Notes: a model not told the origin generated them from the sequence alone. Positions 25,449 to 35,247 are shown, numbered from the stretch's first letter. The stretch: 64,000 nt of DNA from Paraburkholderia sp. D15 (GCF_029910215.1 NZ_CP110395.1:2852001-2916000); one strand, 5' to 3'. A program made the numbers and translations.

Positions 25449-27320
25449 TCAGATCTCGTCGAGCTTGCGGCCCGCGAGCGCGCGGCGAATGCCCTTGTTC
25501 ATGCGGCGGGCCGCGAATTCGTCGGTGCCTTCGGCGAGCGTTTTCGTGGCGGCTTCGATCGCGTCGGCGTCATCGCTTTGCTGCAGATCGCGCAGCGCGT
25601 TCAGCAGCGTGTCGAGTTCGGCGCGCTCGGCTTCGTCGAGCAATTCGGCGTCGGCGGCGAGCGCGGCGTCCGTCGCCTCGACGAGGCGGCGCGCCTCGAC
25701 CTGCGCCTCGCGCAACGCACGTGCGCGCATGTCGACTTCGGCGGTCGAGAAACTGTCTTCGAGCATGCGGGCGATGTCGTCATCGGCGAGACCGTACGAC
25801 GGCTTGACCACCACCGACGCTTCCACGCCCGAACCCTGCTCGCGCGCGAACACGGACAGCAGACCATCGGCGTCGACCTGATACGTGACGCGGATGCGCG
25901 CCGCGCCGGCCGCCATCGGCGGAATGCCGCGCAGCTCGAAACGCGCGAGCGAACGGCAGTCGCTGACGAGCTCGCGCTCGCCTTGCACGACGTGGATCGC
26001 CATCGCCGTCTGGCCGTCCTTGAAGGTGGTGAAGTCCTGCGCGCGCGCGACCGGAATCGTCGAGTTGCGCGGAATGATCTTCTCGGTCAGCCCGCCCATC
26101 GTCTCGACGCCGAGCGACAGCGGAATCACGTCGAGCAGCAGCCACTCGTCGCCGTCCTCACCGCGGTTGCCGGCCAGCAGATCGGCCTGGATCGCCGCGC
26201 CGAGCGCGACCACCTGATCCGGGTCGAGATTGACGAGCGGCGGCTGGCCGAAAAACGACTCGACCGCGCGGCGGATCACCGGCATGCGCGTCGCGCCGCC
26301 GACCAGCACCACGCCGTTGATCTCTTTGGTCGTGACCCGGGCGTCGCGCAGCGCCTTTTTCGTCGGGCCGAACGTGCGTTGCACGAGCGCCTGGGTGATC
26401 GACTCGAAGGTGGCTTCGTCGATCGTCAGATCGATGCGTGCGCCGCTCGCGAGCGTGACCGCGAGGGTTGCATAGGACGCGCTCGACAGCGCCTCCTTGG
26501 CCTCGCGTACGCTGTCCAGCAGCAGCCGCACGTCTTCGGGCGCGAGCGTTTGCGGCGCGATGCCCGCCTGCTCCAGCACGTGGCGGTACAGCGCGTGATC
26601 GAAATCATCGCCGCCGAGCGCGGAATCGCCGCCGGCCGCCAGCACTTCGAACACGCCCTTGGTGAGCTTGAGAATGGACAGGTCGAAGGTGCCGCCGCCG
26701 AGGTCGTACACGGCGAACAGGCCTTCCGAGCCGTTGTCGAGGCCATACGCGATCGCGGCCGCGGTCGGCTCGTTCAGCAGACGCAGCACGTTCAGACCGG
26801 CGAGCCGCGCGGCGTCCTTGGTCGCCTGGCGCTGCGCTTCGTCGAAGTACGCGGGCACCGTGATGACCGCCCCGACCAGCTCGTCGCCGAGCGTGTCCTC
26901 GGCGCGCTGACGCAGCGTCGCGAGAATTTCCGCCGACACTTCGACCGGGCTTTTCACGCCGTCGATGGTACGGATCTGCACCATGCCGGGCGCATCGACG
27001 AAATCGTAGGGCGCGTTTTCGGCGCCCTCCACTTCCGCCTTGCCGCGGCCCATGAAGCGCTTGACGGAGACGATCGTGTTGCGCGGATCGCTCGCCGCCT
27101 CGGCTTTCGCGGCGCGGCCGATCCGGCGGCCGCCCCTGGCCAGATAGCGCACCACCGACGGCAGCAGCGCATGGCCGTCCTCGTCGGGCAGCACGTCGGG
27201 CACGCCGCTGCGCACCGCGGCGACGAGGGAGTTGGTGGTGCCGAGGTCGATGCCGACCGCGAGACGCCGCTGATGGGGCGCCGGCGCCATGCCGGGTTCG
27301 GAGATTTGCAGTAGGGCCAT
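25449..27320 (-). CDS. hscA: Hsp70-type chaperone HscA
   Basis: A 623-residue specialised Hsp70. The ATPase domain has [18 protein letters not shown] near residue 22 and [17 protein letters not shown]; the substrate domain has [19 protein letters not shown]. HscA with HscB uses ATP to release the cluster from IscU by binding its LPPVK motif, which is present in the IscU encoded here. It is shorter than DnaK and lacks the DnaK-type EEVD-like tail, ending GRKLDEI. hscB lies 168 bases upstream, with an 8-base repeat in the gap. Confidence 0.97.
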   Translation of the reverse strand: MALLQISEPGMAPAPHQRRLAVGIDLGTTNSLVAAVRSGVPDVLPDEDGHALLPSVVRYLARGGRRIGRAAKAEAASDPRNTIVSVKRFMGRGKAEVEGAENAPYDFVDAPGMVQIRTIDGVKSPVEVSAEILATLRQRAEDTLGDELVGAVITVPAYFDEAQRQATKDAARLAGLNVLRLLNEPTAAAIAYGLDNGSEGLFAVYDLGGGTFDLSILKLTKGVFEVLAAGGDSALGGDDFDHALYRHVLEQAGIAPQTLAPEDVRLLLDSVREAKEALSSASYATLAVTLASGARIDLTIDEATFESITQALVQRTFGPTKKALRDARVTTKEINGVVLVGGATRMPVIRRAVESFFGQPPLVNLDPDQVVALGAAIQADLLAGNRGEDGDEWLLLDVIPLSLGVETMGGLTEKIIPRNSTIPVARAQDFTTFKDGQTAMAIHVVQGERELVSDCRSLARFELRGIPPMAAGAARIRVTYQVDADGLLSVFAREQGSGVEASVVVKPSYGLADDDIARMLEDSFSTAEVDMRARALREAQVEARRLVEATDAALAADAELLDEAERAELDTLLNALRDLQQSDDADAIEAATKTLAEGTDEFAARRMNKGIRRALAGRKLDEI

Positions 27321-27412
27321 CTGGATCTTCTCGGGGCCGTTTCGCCCCGTCCTGAATTTTTTCGCGTTACTGAATGTGGTGCCGCGCGTGGTGCCGCATG
27401 TGTTGCCGCGGC

Positions 27413-27444
27413 TAAACGACTGAACGACTGAACGACCGAACGAC
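27413..27444. repeat. 8-base tandem repeat (TGAACGAC, four copies)
   Basis: Four adjacent copies of TGAACGAC, two exact and two with one change, lie in the hscB-hscA gap. Outside any supported gene. Confidence 0.8.
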
Positions 27445-27488
27445 GCTGCGACTGCGCGGCCATGCGATGCCGGCGCGCGCGCCGGCGG

Positions 27489-28016
27489 CTAGTTGTCGAG
27501 CCGCTCGATCTGCGTGCCGATTTCCGACGCCACCCGCTCGATGAACATCAACTGCCGCACCGCCTCGCCCGCCGCCTGGTCCGCGCCGCTGTCGAGCAGC
27601 GCGCCGAGCTTCGTGAAACGTACGCGTTCCTCGTCGCGCAGCTCGGTGAGCAACGCGTCGAGCGCGTCGACGTTCCTCGCCGCGGCCGCGTCCTCGATCC
27701 CCTCGCGCCATTCCATCTGCTGCATCAGGAACGCCGGCTCCATCGCCGTGTTGTTCTCAGCGCCGACATCGACGCCGCGCAACGACAGCAGATACGTGGC
27801 GCGCTTCAGCGGATCGCGCAGCGTCTGATACGCCTCGTTCGTGCGCGTCGCCCATTGCATCGCGATGCGCTTCTGCGCGTCGCCGGCCGCGGCGAAGCGG
27901 TCCGGATGCACCTGCGCCTGCACGGTGCGGTACGCGTGATCGAGTGCGTTCGCGTCGAGCGCGAAGCGCGCCGGAAGATCGAACAGGGCGAAGTGGCTGT
28001 CGTTCAGCGAGGCCAT
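27489..28016 (-). CDS. hscB: Fe-S assembly co-chaperone HscB
   Basis: A 175-residue J-protein. The J-domain contains the HPD motif ([17 protein letters not shown]); the C-terminal three-helix bundle that binds IscU includes [14 protein letters not shown] and ends QIERLDN. HscB delivers IscU to HscA and stimulates its ATPase. It follows iscA after about 197 bases that contain a terminator-like hairpin. Confidence 0.96.
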   Translation of the reverse strand: MASLNDSHFALFDLPARFALDANALDHAYRTVQAQVHPDRFAAAGDAQKRIAMQWATRTNEAYQTLRDPLKRATYLLSLRGVDVGAENNTAMEPAFLMQQMEWREGIEDAAAARNVDALDALLTELRDEERVRFTKLGALLDSGADQAAGEAVRQLMFIERVASEIGTQIERLDN

Positions 28017-28163
28017 CAGGTAGAGGGAATCCGTTCAGGAAAGCGCACCGCGGCGCGGTCTATAAAAAGCGGTTCGAAGGAGCCGTACGACTGCGCTCGA
28101 AAACCGGGCACGCCGAACATAACAACGCCGCGCTTGCGACACAGCAGCCGCCAGGCAAACTAA

Positions 28164-28185
28164 AAAGGCGGCACGCGCCGCCTTT
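28164..28185 (-). terminator. terminator-like hairpin between iscA and hscB
   Basis: A 9-base perfect stem (AAAGGCGGC / GCCGCCTTT) with a 4-base loop; on the minus strand it is followed by TTTAG after the stem T residues. It lies inside the isc cluster, just after iscA, and could partly end the iscRSUA transcript before hscBA. Confidence 0.7.
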
Positions 28186-28213
28186 AGTCCGCTGCACGCG
28201 GCAATGCCCGGAT

Positions 28214-28537
28214 TTACACCCGGAACGACTCGCCGCAACCGCATTCGTCCTTCACGTTCGGGTTGTTGAACTTGAAGCCTTCGTTCAACCCTTCGCGCGC
28301 GAAGTCGAGTTCCGTGCCGTCGATATAAGCGAGGCTCTTCGGATCGACAACGACTTTCACGCCGTTGCATTCGAACACGGCGTCTTCAGGCGCGAGCTCA
28401 TCCACGTACTCGAGCTTGTAGGCGAGCCCCGAGCAACCGGTGGTGCGCACGCCCACGCGCAAACCGACGCCCTTACCGCGCCGGGTCAGATACTTCTGGA
28501 CGTGCTGTGCTGCTTTGTCGGTCAACGTAATTGCCAT
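28214..28537 (-). CDS. iscA: A-type Fe-S carrier IscA
   Basis: A 107-residue A-type carrier. The three conserved cysteines are in [15 protein letters not shown] and [11 protein letters not shown]. It carries clusters from IscU to target enzymes. The length and its place after iscU make IscA more likely than ErpA or SufA. Confidence 0.96.
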   Translation of the reverse strand: MAITLTDKAAQHVQKYLTRRGKGVGLRVGVRTTGCSGLAYKLEYVDELAPEDAVFECNGVKVVVDPKSLAYIDGTELDFAREGLNEGFKFNNPNVKDECGCGESFRV

Positions 28538-28601
28538 CGCTTTTCTCTTCGATTCACATCGTCGGCGCGGACAGCTGGACTGCGCCCGCGCCGGTCGGCC
28601 A

Positions 28602-29015
28602 TTAGGCGTGTTGCTGGTCGCCCGCGACCGCCGCTTCGCCGTGACGCTGCTTGTAGTCGGCGACCGCTGCCTTGATCGCGTCTTCCGCGAGGATTGAGCA
28701 GTGGATCTTCACCGGCGGCAACGCCAGTTCCTCGGCGATCTGGGTGTTCTTGATCGACATCGCTTCGTCGAGCGTCTTGCCCTTCACCCATTCGGTGACG
28801 AGCGAGCTCGACGCGATCGCCGAACCGCAGCCGTAGGTCTTGAACTTCGCGTCTTCGATGATGCCGTCCGCACCCACGCGAATCTGCAGCTTCATCACGT
28901 CGCCGCAGGCCGGCGCGCCAACCATGCCGGTGCCGACCGCGTCGTCGTCTTTCGCGAACGAACCGACGTTGCGCGGGTTTTCGTAATGGTCCAGCACCTT
29001 TTCGCTATAAGCCAT
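28602..29015 (-). CDS. iscU: Fe-S cluster scaffold IscU
   Basis: A 137-residue scaffold. Cluster ligands are in [28 protein letters not shown] and [12 protein letters not shown]; the HscA-recognition motif LPPVK is intact just before the third cysteine. IscU receives sulfur from IscS and builds 2Fe-2S clusters. It lies 74 bases after iscS. Confidence 0.97.
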   Translation of the reverse strand: MAYSEKVLDHYENPRNVGSFAKDDDAVGTGMVGAPACGDVMKLQIRVGADGIIEDAKFKTYGCGSAIASSSLVTEWVKGKTLDEAMSIKNTQIAEELALPPVKIHCSILAEDAIKAAVADYKQRHGEAAVAGDQQHA

Positions 29016-29089
29016 GATTACACTCCTTGATCCGTTTCAACCTGCAATTTGCAATTCGATAAAGCCGACGTTTTCCAGCCGATGGCGCG

Positions 29090-30313
29090 TCAGTGCGCGG
29101 CCCACTGGATCGTCGAAATATCGATCCCGTCCTTGTGCATTTCCCACAGCGGCGACAAATCGCGCAGCTTGGAAATCTTGGTCTTCAGCAGGTTGATCAC
29201 GTAGTCGACGTCCTGCTCCGTCGTGAAGCGGCCCACCGTGAAGCGGATCGAGCTGTGCGCCAGCTCGTCGTTGCGACCCAGCGCGCGCAGCACGTACGAC
29301 GGCTCCAGCGAAGCCGACGTGCACGCCGAACCCGACGACACCGCGACGTCCTTGACCGCCATGATCAGCGACTCGCCTTCGACGAAATTGAAGCTGATGT
29401 TCAGGTTGTGCGGCACACGCTTTTCCATGTCGCCGTTCACGTAGGTTTCTTCCATTTCCGACAGGCCGCGCAGCAGACGGTCGCGCAGCATGCGGATGCG
29501 TTCGTTTTCCGTGGCCATTTCCTCGCGCGCGATGCGGAACGCCTCGCCCATGCCGACGATCTGGTGCGTGGCCAGCGTGCCCGAACGCATGCCGCGCTCG
29601 TGACCGCCGCCGTGCATCTGCGCCTCGATGCGGATACGCGGCTTGCGACGCACGTACAACGCGCCGATGCCCTTCGGACCGTAAGTCTTGTGTGCGGAGA
29701 ACGACATCAGGTCGACCTTCAACTTCTGCAGGTCGATCGCGATCTTGCCGGTGGCCTGGGCCGCGTCGACGTGAAAAATGATGCCCTTTTCGCGGGTGAT
29801 TTCGCCGATCGCCTCGACGTCCTGAATCACGCCGATTTCATTGTTCACCGACATGACCGACACCAGAATCGTGTCCGGGCGGATCGCCGCCTTGAACGCG
29901 TCGAGGTCGATCAAACCGTCGTCCTTCACATCCAGATACGTGAGCTCGAAACCTTCACGTTCGAGTTCGCGGCAGGTATCCAGCACGGCCTTGTGCTCGG
30001 TCTTCACCGTGATGATGTGCTTGCCCTTGCTCTTGTAGAAGTGCGCGGCGCCCTTGATGGCCAGGTTGTCCGACTCCGTCGCGCCCGACGTCCAGATGAT
30101 TTCGCGCGGATCGGCGTTCACCAGCGCGGCGACGTTCTCACGCGCTTCCTCGACCGCACGCTCCGCGTCCCAGCCATACGAGTGGCTGCGCGATGCGGGA
30201 TTGCCGAACTGCTCGCGCAGGTAAGGAATCATCTTGTCCACCACGCGCGGATCGATCGGCGTCGTCGCGCTGTAATCCATGTAGATGGGCAGATGGAGAG
30301 AGTCGTTGTTCAT
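29090..30313 (-). CDS. iscS: cysteine desulfurase IscS
   Basis: A 407-residue class V aminotransferase-fold enzyme that takes sulfur from cysteine using PLP. The PLP lysine is in [18 protein letters not shown] and the catalytic cysteine in [19 protein letters not shown]; the N-terminus [14 protein letters not shown] is typical. The ATG at 30313 has a GGAG six bases upstream and matches relatives; an ATG seven codons earlier (MTSPEQL) is possible. It follows iscR by about 100 bases and supplies sulfur for Fe-S clusters and tRNA thiolation. Confidence 0.97.
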   Translation of the reverse strand: MNNDSLHLPIYMDYSATTPIDPRVVDKMIPYLREQFGNPASRSHSYGWDAERAVEEARENVAALVNADPREIIWTSGATESDNLAIKGAAHFYKSKGKHIITVKTEHKAVLDTCRELEREGFELTYLDVKDDGLIDLDAFKAAIRPDTILVSVMSVNNEIGVIQDVEAIGEITREKGIIFHVDAAQATGKIAIDLQKLKVDLMSFSAHKTYGPKGIGALYVRRKPRIRIEAQMHGGGHERGMRSGTLATHQIVGMGEAFRIAREEMATENERIRMLRDRLLRGLSEMEETYVNGDMEKRVPHNLNISFNFVEGESLIMAVKDVAVSSGSACTSASLEPSYVLRALGRNDELAHSSIRFTVGRFTTEQDVDYVINLLKTKISKLRDLSPLWEMHKDGIDISTIQWAAH

Positions 30314-30415
30314 CAATTGCTCCGGGGACGTCATGTGCTCTGGCTTCTTGGGTTCGTTCTGCGTGGCGGCTGCGCTTCGTGGCGCGTCATCTTCGTGATA
30401 CGGCACGGCGCCGCG

Positions 30416-30946
30416 CTACGAACCGGCCATGTTGAAAACTGAGTTGGGCCCTTTCGGCGCGACGCGGACGGGTTCCGCCGCGGGCGCTTCGTTGCGCCGG
30501 TCGCGCAGCACCGCCGGCGCGCCTTCGCGCGAACGCTGCTGATCGACCAGATCCTTGAGCGAGACCGAATCCAGGTACTCGACCATCTTCTGGTTCAGCG
30601 TCGACCACAATTCATGCGTCATGCAGTGGCCGTCGTGCTGCTTGGTGCCCTCGCACGAGCCCTTGCCGCCGCACTGGGTGGCGTCGAGCGGCTCGTCGAC
30701 CGCGATGATGATGTCCGCCACGGTCACGTCTTCGGCGCGGCGGGCCAGATTGTAGCCGCCGCCCGGCCCGCGTACGGACTCGACGATTTCATGACGACGC
30801 AGCTTGCCAAACAGCTGCTCGAGGTAGGACAGGGAGATATGTTGGCGCTGGCTGATACCCGCAAGCGTCACCGGGCCCTGCTCCTGGCGCAGCGCCAGGT
30901 CAATCATCGCCGTGACGGCGAAACGGCCTTTCGTGGTGAGTCTCAT
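30416..30946 (-). CDS. iscR: Fe-S cluster-sensing transcription factor IscR
   Basis: A 176-residue Rrf2-family regulator starting MRLTTKGRFAVTAMIDLAL with the winged helix to about residue 75. The cluster ligands are Cys92, Cys98 and Cys108 plus a nearby His111 (CMTHELW). In E. coli the third ligand is Cys104, so the ligand loop here is four residues longer (CEGTKQHDGHC). The 35-residue tail is low complexity. It represses its own operon when loaded with a 2Fe-2S cluster; two matching sites lie directly upstream. A start six codons upstream (MRSPHH) is possible but less like relatives. Confidence 0.95.
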   Translation of the reverse strand: MRLTTKGRFAVTAMIDLALRQEQGPVTLAGISQRQHISLSYLEQLFGKLRRHEIVESVRGPGGGYNLARRAEDVTVADIIIAVDEPLDATQCGGKGSCEGTKQHDGHCMTHELWSTLNQKMVEYLDSVSLKDLVDQQRSREGAPAVLRDRRNEAPAAEPVRVAPKGPNSVFNMAGS

Positions 30947-30963
30947 ATGGTGTGGGGACCGCA

Positions 30964-31015
30964 ATTCTCGACAAGTTTTGTCAAGTATAAATACATGAGC
31001 GATTTAGTCAAGTAT
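30964..31015 (-). promoter_or_regulatory. iscR promoter with two IscR type-1 operator sites
   Basis: Two 25-base sites in tandem. Read on the minus strand, the distal one (31015-30991) begins ATACTTGACTAAATC, matching the type-1 consensus first half exactly, and ends TCATGTAT; the proximal one (30988-30964) begins ATACTTGAC and ends TGTCGAGAAT. The distal site includes a TTGACT -35; a TATACT -10 lies 16 bases downstream and overlaps the start of the proximal site. This layout suggests direct repression of iscR-iscS-iscU-iscA by holo-IscR, as in E. coli. Confidence 0.85.
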
Positions 31016-31107
31016 CCCTATCGTGATTTGGGTCATTTGCTTAATTGCTGAAAATGGCGCGGCGCCTTGTCGGGCGGGGTCGCGCGGCCTGCTCGCGACG
31101 GCTCGCC

Positions 31108-31605
31108 TTAGTCGAGCAACTGGGGACGCAACGTCGCGATAAGCGCGCGGCACGCCGTCTCGCATTGATCCAGCACCTGCTCGAAGCCCTCCGCGCCGCC
31201 GAAGTACGGATCGACGACCTCGCGCGCGCCGCCCCACCGCGCATCCGTCTCGGGGACAAACTCCATCAGCAGACGGATCTTGTCGCGCTGCGCGGGCGGG
31301 CTGATCTGCCGAAGCGCGGCGACGTTCTTGTCGTCCATCGCGATCAGCAGGTCGAAACGCTCGAAATCCTCGGCGGCGATCTGGCGGCCGCGCAATGCGG
31401 TCAGGTCGTAGCCACGATTTGCGGCGGCCTGTTGCGCGCGCTCGTCGGGCGTCGCGCCGATGTGCCAATCGCCCGTGCCGGCCGAGTCGATCAGGATGCG
31501 GTCCGCCAGCTTTGCCTGCGCGACCAGGTGGCGCATCACGCCTTCCGCGGTCGGCGAACGACAGATGTTCCCGAGGCAGACGAAGCAGATGGACACGGTT
31601 TTCAT
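31108..31605 (-). CDS. low-molecular-weight protein-tyrosine phosphatase
   Basis: A 165-residue LMW-PTP. The P-loop C-x5-R is in ICFVCLGNICRSPTAEG (Cys at about residue 10), and the general acid is in VVDPYFGG. It removes phosphate from tyrosine (or arginine) side chains. Unlike Wzb it is not in a capsule cluster here; it lies upstream of iscR on the same strand, separated by the IscR promoter region. Confidence 0.93.
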   Translation of the reverse strand: MKTVSICFVCLGNICRSPTAEGVMRHLVAQAKLADRILIDSAGTGDWHIGATPDERAQQAAANRGYDLTALRGRQIAAEDFERFDLLIAMDDKNVAALRQISPPAQRDKIRLLMEFVPETDARWGGAREVVDPYFGGAEGFEQVLDQCETACRALIATLRPQLLD

Positions 31606-31753
31606 CGGCGGCTTTTCAGGCGCTTGCGGGCGCGGTTGGTACGACGTGGAACGGCGGGCTGCCGGGTGGCCGGCGAACGGTGCCGCGATTATACAAAGCT
31701 GGCGAAAATCTCGCCGGAGGCGGCTCAGGGGCTTGCCTGCCTGCCCGTCGCGC

Positions 31754-31993
31754 TTACGACGCCTGCGCCGACGGCATCGTCACGACGGCACGCAGCGGCT
31801 TCGCGGGCAACGCCGACGCGTCGTCGATCATGCCGTACGAGACGGCGCGCGCCAGTTCGGCGGTCAGCTGATCCGCCGCGAGCGGCGCCTGCGATGCGCG
31901 CGACGCGACATCGCCGCAAATATGCAAATACGCTGCCGCTGCAAGCGTGACGACGACGGCAAGCGGCCAGTACACCAATATTGTCTTTTTCAT
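31754..31993 (-). CDS. small exported or membrane protein of unknown function
   Basis: A 79-residue protein from ATG 31993 (MKKTILVYWPLAVVVTLAAA), with basic residues then a hydrophobic segment, suggesting a signal peptide or membrane anchor; GGAAG lies upstream. The rest, with DQLTAELARAVSYGMIDDASALPAKPL, is not recognised. It is flanked by the phosphatase gene and a divergent lipoprotein gene. Coding is plausible but not proven. Confidence 0.5.
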   Translation of the reverse strand: MKKTILVYWPLAVVVTLAAAAYLHICGDVASRASQAPLAADQLTAELARAVSYGMIDDASALPAKPLRAVVTMPSAQAS

Positions 31994-32270
31994 GATGGGT
32001 TTCTTCCGCAATTCTTTCTGATTAGGGCGCCGGAGCTTGTGACCCACTATGCCCAGTCGAAATCCTATAGAAATTCACAATCGGGAAAAACCCATCGGGA
32101 CGAGATACAGCGTTGCTTCAGATGGAACAGTGCGCGAAATGTCGCGCGGGTGGTGGATGACCTGATATGCCGCAGAAGAGAGACGTCCTTACAAACACAT
32201 ACAAAGCTGTTGCGACGCCGGGCGATAATGGCTGTCTTACAAACATGAAAACCTTCCGCCGGACGTTCAC

Positions 32271-32822
32271 ATGAAACTCGTCACTCCCATCGCTGGTCTC
32301 GCGCTCGTCGCTTTGCTCGGCGGCTGCGCGGTTTATCCGGACGGAACGCCGATGTACGGCAACGGTTATGGCGGCAGCTACGACGGCAATTATGGTTACG
32401 ACGGCTACGCGCCGGGCGCCCCGGTCGCGCCGCAAACCAATGTGTATCTCGGCTATGGCGGCTACTCGGGCCCGCGTTACTACGACGGACCGGGCCGCTA
32501 TTACGGGCCGGGGCCGGGCTATCCGGGATACAGAGGGGATGGGCCGAATAACGGCAATCGTGGACCGGGTGGCGGCTGGCATGGTCAGCCGAACGGTGGC
32601 GGACCCGGCGGCGCAGGTGGACCGCCCCCTCGGGGAGCCGCGGGCGGTCCCGGTGGACCGAGTGGTTCAGGCGCGCCCCGGCCGGGCGCTGGCGGACCCC
32701 CGCCTTCGCCGCCGCCTCAGCAGGCGGGCAACGGTGGCGGCCGCGGTTACGGAAATGGTGCAAGACCCGCCGGAGTCGGCAGACCAGCCGGTCGCGATCC
32801 GTCGGACATGACGAATCACTAG
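32271..32822 (+). CDS. Gly/Pro/Tyr-rich lipoprotein of unknown function
   Basis: A 183-residue protein with a short signal and lipobox (GLALVALLGGC, Cys20 lipidated). The mature part is first Tyr/Gly-rich (YGNGYGGSYDGNYGYDG) and then a long Gly/Pro-rich low-complexity tail, probably disordered. No domain is recognised. It converges on lutB with 19 bases between stops. The signal and lipobox are clear; function is unknown. Confidence 0.75.
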   Translation: MKLVTPIAGLALVALLGGCAVYPDGTPMYGNGYGGSYDGNYGYDGYAPGAPVAPQTNVYLGYGGYSGPRYYDGPGRYYGPGPGYPGYRGDGPNNGNRGPGGGWHGQPNGGGPGGAGGPPPRGAAGGPGGPSGSGAPRPGAGGPPPSPPPQQAGNGGGRGYGNGARPAGVGRPAGRDPSDMTNH

Positions 32823-32841
32823 ATAGCGTCACCGCCCCCAC

Positions 32842-34257
32842 TCACCCGATATGACTGCGCTGCGCGGCGTACAACTCCCTGAACGTACGCCCCACCGGCG
32901 CCGGCATATCGCGCGTATCGGTCCAGCCCGCGCCGTCCAGCGGCAGCTTCGCGATCGACCGGTTGCGTCCACCCATCCGCTCCAGCACGCGAACGGTCAG
33001 CTTGGTGAACAGCGCATAAAGGTCGGGATGCAAGGCGAGAAATCCCCACACGGCCAGCCCCGCCCGCTCCTTCCACGGACGCAGCCGCCGCTCCACCTGC
33101 TTCTCGCGCAACTTGCGCAGGAGGTCGGACAACGGAATACCCACCGGACACACGCTGTTGCATTCGCCGCATAAGGTCGCCGCCTGCGGCAGATCGAGCG
33201 CCTTGTCGATGCCGACATAACTCGGCGTGAGCACCGAGCCCATCGGACCGGGATACACCCAGCCATACGCATGACCGCCGACCTTCTGATAAACCGGACA
33301 GTGGTTCATGCAGGCGCCGCAGCGGATACAGCGCAGCATCTCCTGAAAATCGCCACCGATCAGCCCGGTTCGCCCGCCATCCACCAGCACCACGTACATG
33401 TGCTCGGGCCCGTCCTGATCGCCTTCGCCACGCGGCCCGGTCAGCACGGAAAAATAGTTCGACGTGGCCTGACCGGTCGCGGAACGCGGCAACAGACGCA
33501 TCGCCGTCGCCAGGTCCTCCAGCGTCGGCAGAACTTTTTCGATGCCCGTGACGGCGACGTGCACGCGCGGCATCACCGTGCACATGCCTTCGTTGCCCTC
33601 GTTCGTGACCAGCACGACCGAACCCGTTTCCGCCACGAGGAAGTTGCCGCCGGTCACGCCCATGTCGGCGGTCATGAAATGCGGGCGCAACACTTCGCGC
33701 GCTTCCCGCGTCATGTCGGTGATTTCCGTCAGACGCGGCCGGCCATGGGTTTGCGCGAACAGATCGGCGATCTCGTCCTTATCCTTGTGGACCACCGGCG
33801 CGATGATGTGGCTCGGCGGTTCGCCGCCGTTGATCTGCAGGATGTATTCGCCGAGGTCGGTTTCGATCGACTGCACGCCCATCTGACCGAGCACCTCGTT
33901 CAGACGCATTTCCTCCGTGACCATCGACTTGGTCTTGATCACTTTCTTCACGTCGTGCCGGCGCGCGATGTCGCCGACGAGCCTCGCCGCCTCCTGCGTC
34001 GTTTCCGCGAACAGCACGGTGACGCCGCGCCGGCTCGCCTCGCGCTCGAACGCTTCGAGCCACACGTCGAGGTTATCCAGCGCGCGGTTGCGGCGCTCCT
34101 TGAGCGCGGCGCGCGTGGCCGGAAAGTCGATCGCGTTCATCGCCGAGGCGCGCGCCGACACGAACTTGGTCGACAGTTTGGTCAGATTCTGCTGCAGACG
34201 CTGATCGGCCAGCTTCTGGCCCGCGCGCGCCTTGAATTGCATCGATTGGACTTGCAT
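32842..34257 (-). CDS. lutB: lactate utilisation iron-sulfur protein LutB
   Basis: A 471-residue LutB (YkgF) protein. The N-terminal LUD domain covers about residues 70-300 (VKKVIKTKSMVTEEMRLNEV, TGGNFLVAETGSVVLVTNEG). Ferredoxin-type motifs follow: CIRCGACMNHCP near residues 307-318 and CGECNSVCPVGIPL near 362-375. With LutA and LutC it oxidises L-lactate to pyruvate. It follows lutA after about 160 bases. No lutC gene is in the window; downstream is a convergent unrelated lipoprotein. Confidence 0.94.
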   Translation of the reverse strand: MQVQSMQFKARAGQKLADQRLQQNLTKLSTKFVSARASAMNAIDFPATRAALKERRNRALDNLDVWLEAFEREASRRGVTVLFAETTQEAARLVGDIARRHDVKKVIKTKSMVTEEMRLNEVLGQMGVQSIETDLGEYILQINGGEPPSHIIAPVVHKDKDEIADLFAQTHGRPRLTEITDMTREAREVLRPHFMTADMGVTGGNFLVAETGSVVLVTNEGNEGMCTVMPRVHVAVTGIEKVLPTLEDLATAMRLLPRSATGQATSNYFSVLTGPRGEGDQDGPEHMYVVLVDGGRTGLIGGDFQEMLRCIRCGACMNHCPVYQKVGGHAYGWVYPGPMGSVLTPSYVGIDKALDLPQAATLCGECNSVCPVGIPLSDLLRKLREKQVERRLRPWKERAGLAVWGFLALHPDLYALFTKLTVRVLERMGGRNRSIAKLPLDGAGWTDTRDMPAPVGRTFRELYAAQRSHIG

Positions 34258-34416
34258 GGCGGCCTTGTGCGTAATCGGATAGGACTCGCGCGCGGCGAAG
34301 CGGGCGGGGTCAAAGTACGTGGGAATTCAACAACCAGGCGATGGCCGCGAACTGAGCGGCCGGACGGCCTTGAGCTGCCACTTCGAGCCGTTCACAACCG
34401 GCCGCGCTCGCGTCGC

Positions 34417-35139
34417 TCAAACGTCGCCCGCCAATACCTGCGCGATATGCAGCACGCGCGTGGTTGAGTCGCCGGTGCGCCGCAGGCGCCCTTCTATATT
34501 GAGCATGCAGCCGAGGTCGCCGAGCACCACGGTACCGGCGCCGCTCGCGCCGATGTTCGCGCATTTTTCGTCGACGATCGCGGTGGAAATATTGCCGTAC
34601 TTGACCGCGAACGTGCCGCCGAAGCCGCAGCAATGCTCGCAGTCCTTCATCTCGGTGACGGCCACGCCGACCTGTTTGAGCAAGGCGCGCGGCTGGGCCT
34701 TGACGCCAAGTTCACGCAGACCGGAACAGGAATCGTGATAGGTGACCTCGCCGGCGAATTCGCCCGGCTTCAGCTCGACTTTCGCGACGTTGACGAGGAA
34801 ATCGGTGAGCTCGAACACCTTGGCCCGCAGCCGGCCGAAGCGATTCATCATTTCCGGATCGTCGCCGAAAAGATCGCCGTAATGCGCGCGGATCATGCCG
34901 CCACAGGACCCGGAGGGGACGACCACGTAATCGAACTGCTCGAATTCGCGCAGCGTTTTCTCAGCCAGATCGCGCGCGAGACGCCGGTCGCCCGGGTTGT
35001 AAGCCGGTTGGCCGCAGCAGGTTTGCGCGGGCGGCACGATCACTTCGTAGCCGGCGTTTTCGATCAGCTTGATCGCCGAAAAACCGATTTCGGGCCGCAT
35101 CAGGTCGATCAGACAGGTGACGAACAATCCGACTCGCAT
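34417..35139 (-). CDS. lutA: lactate utilisation protein LutA
   Basis: A 240-residue LutA (YkgE) protein with the two CCG-domain clusters: QTCCGQPAYNPGD near residue 40 and CEHCCGFGGTFAVKYG near 190, plus SGSCGGM and DSCSGLREL between. These bind an unusual 4Fe-4S cluster as in heterodisulfide reductase subunit B. The ATG at 35139 has a strong AGGAGGG ribosome site. It diverges from an IclR-type regulator, with a palindrome between the genes, so that regulator probably controls lutAB. Confidence 0.95.
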   Translation of the reverse strand: MRVGLFVTCLIDLMRPEIGFSAIKLIENAGYEVIVPPAQTCCGQPAYNPGDRRLARDLAEKTLREFEQFDYVVVPSGSCGGMIRAHYGDLFGDDPEMMNRFGRLRAKVFELTDFLVNVAKVELKPGEFAGEVTYHDSCSGLRELGVKAQPRALLKQVGVAVTEMKDCEHCCGFGGTFAVKYGNISTAIVDEKCANIGASGAGTVVLGDLGCMLNIEGRLRRTGDSTTRVLHIAQVLAGDV

Positions 35140-35229
35140 GAGCCCTCCTCCGGAAAAACGTCCCTGATTATCCGACGTTTTGCGCACAATACCAACGGCT
35201 AGAAGCCATCGGACGAGTTGCGCATAAAA

Positions 35230-35247
35230 TTGGAATAGGTTTTCCAA
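35230..35247. promoter_or_regulatory. candidate IclR-type operator
   Basis: An exact inverted repeat TTGGAA-N6-TTCCAA lies between the divergent lutA and iclR-type genes. The half-sites TGGAA/TTCCA resemble the E. coli IclR operator core (TGGAAAT-N-ATTTCCA), which fits autoregulation and control of lutAB. Confidence 0.65.
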
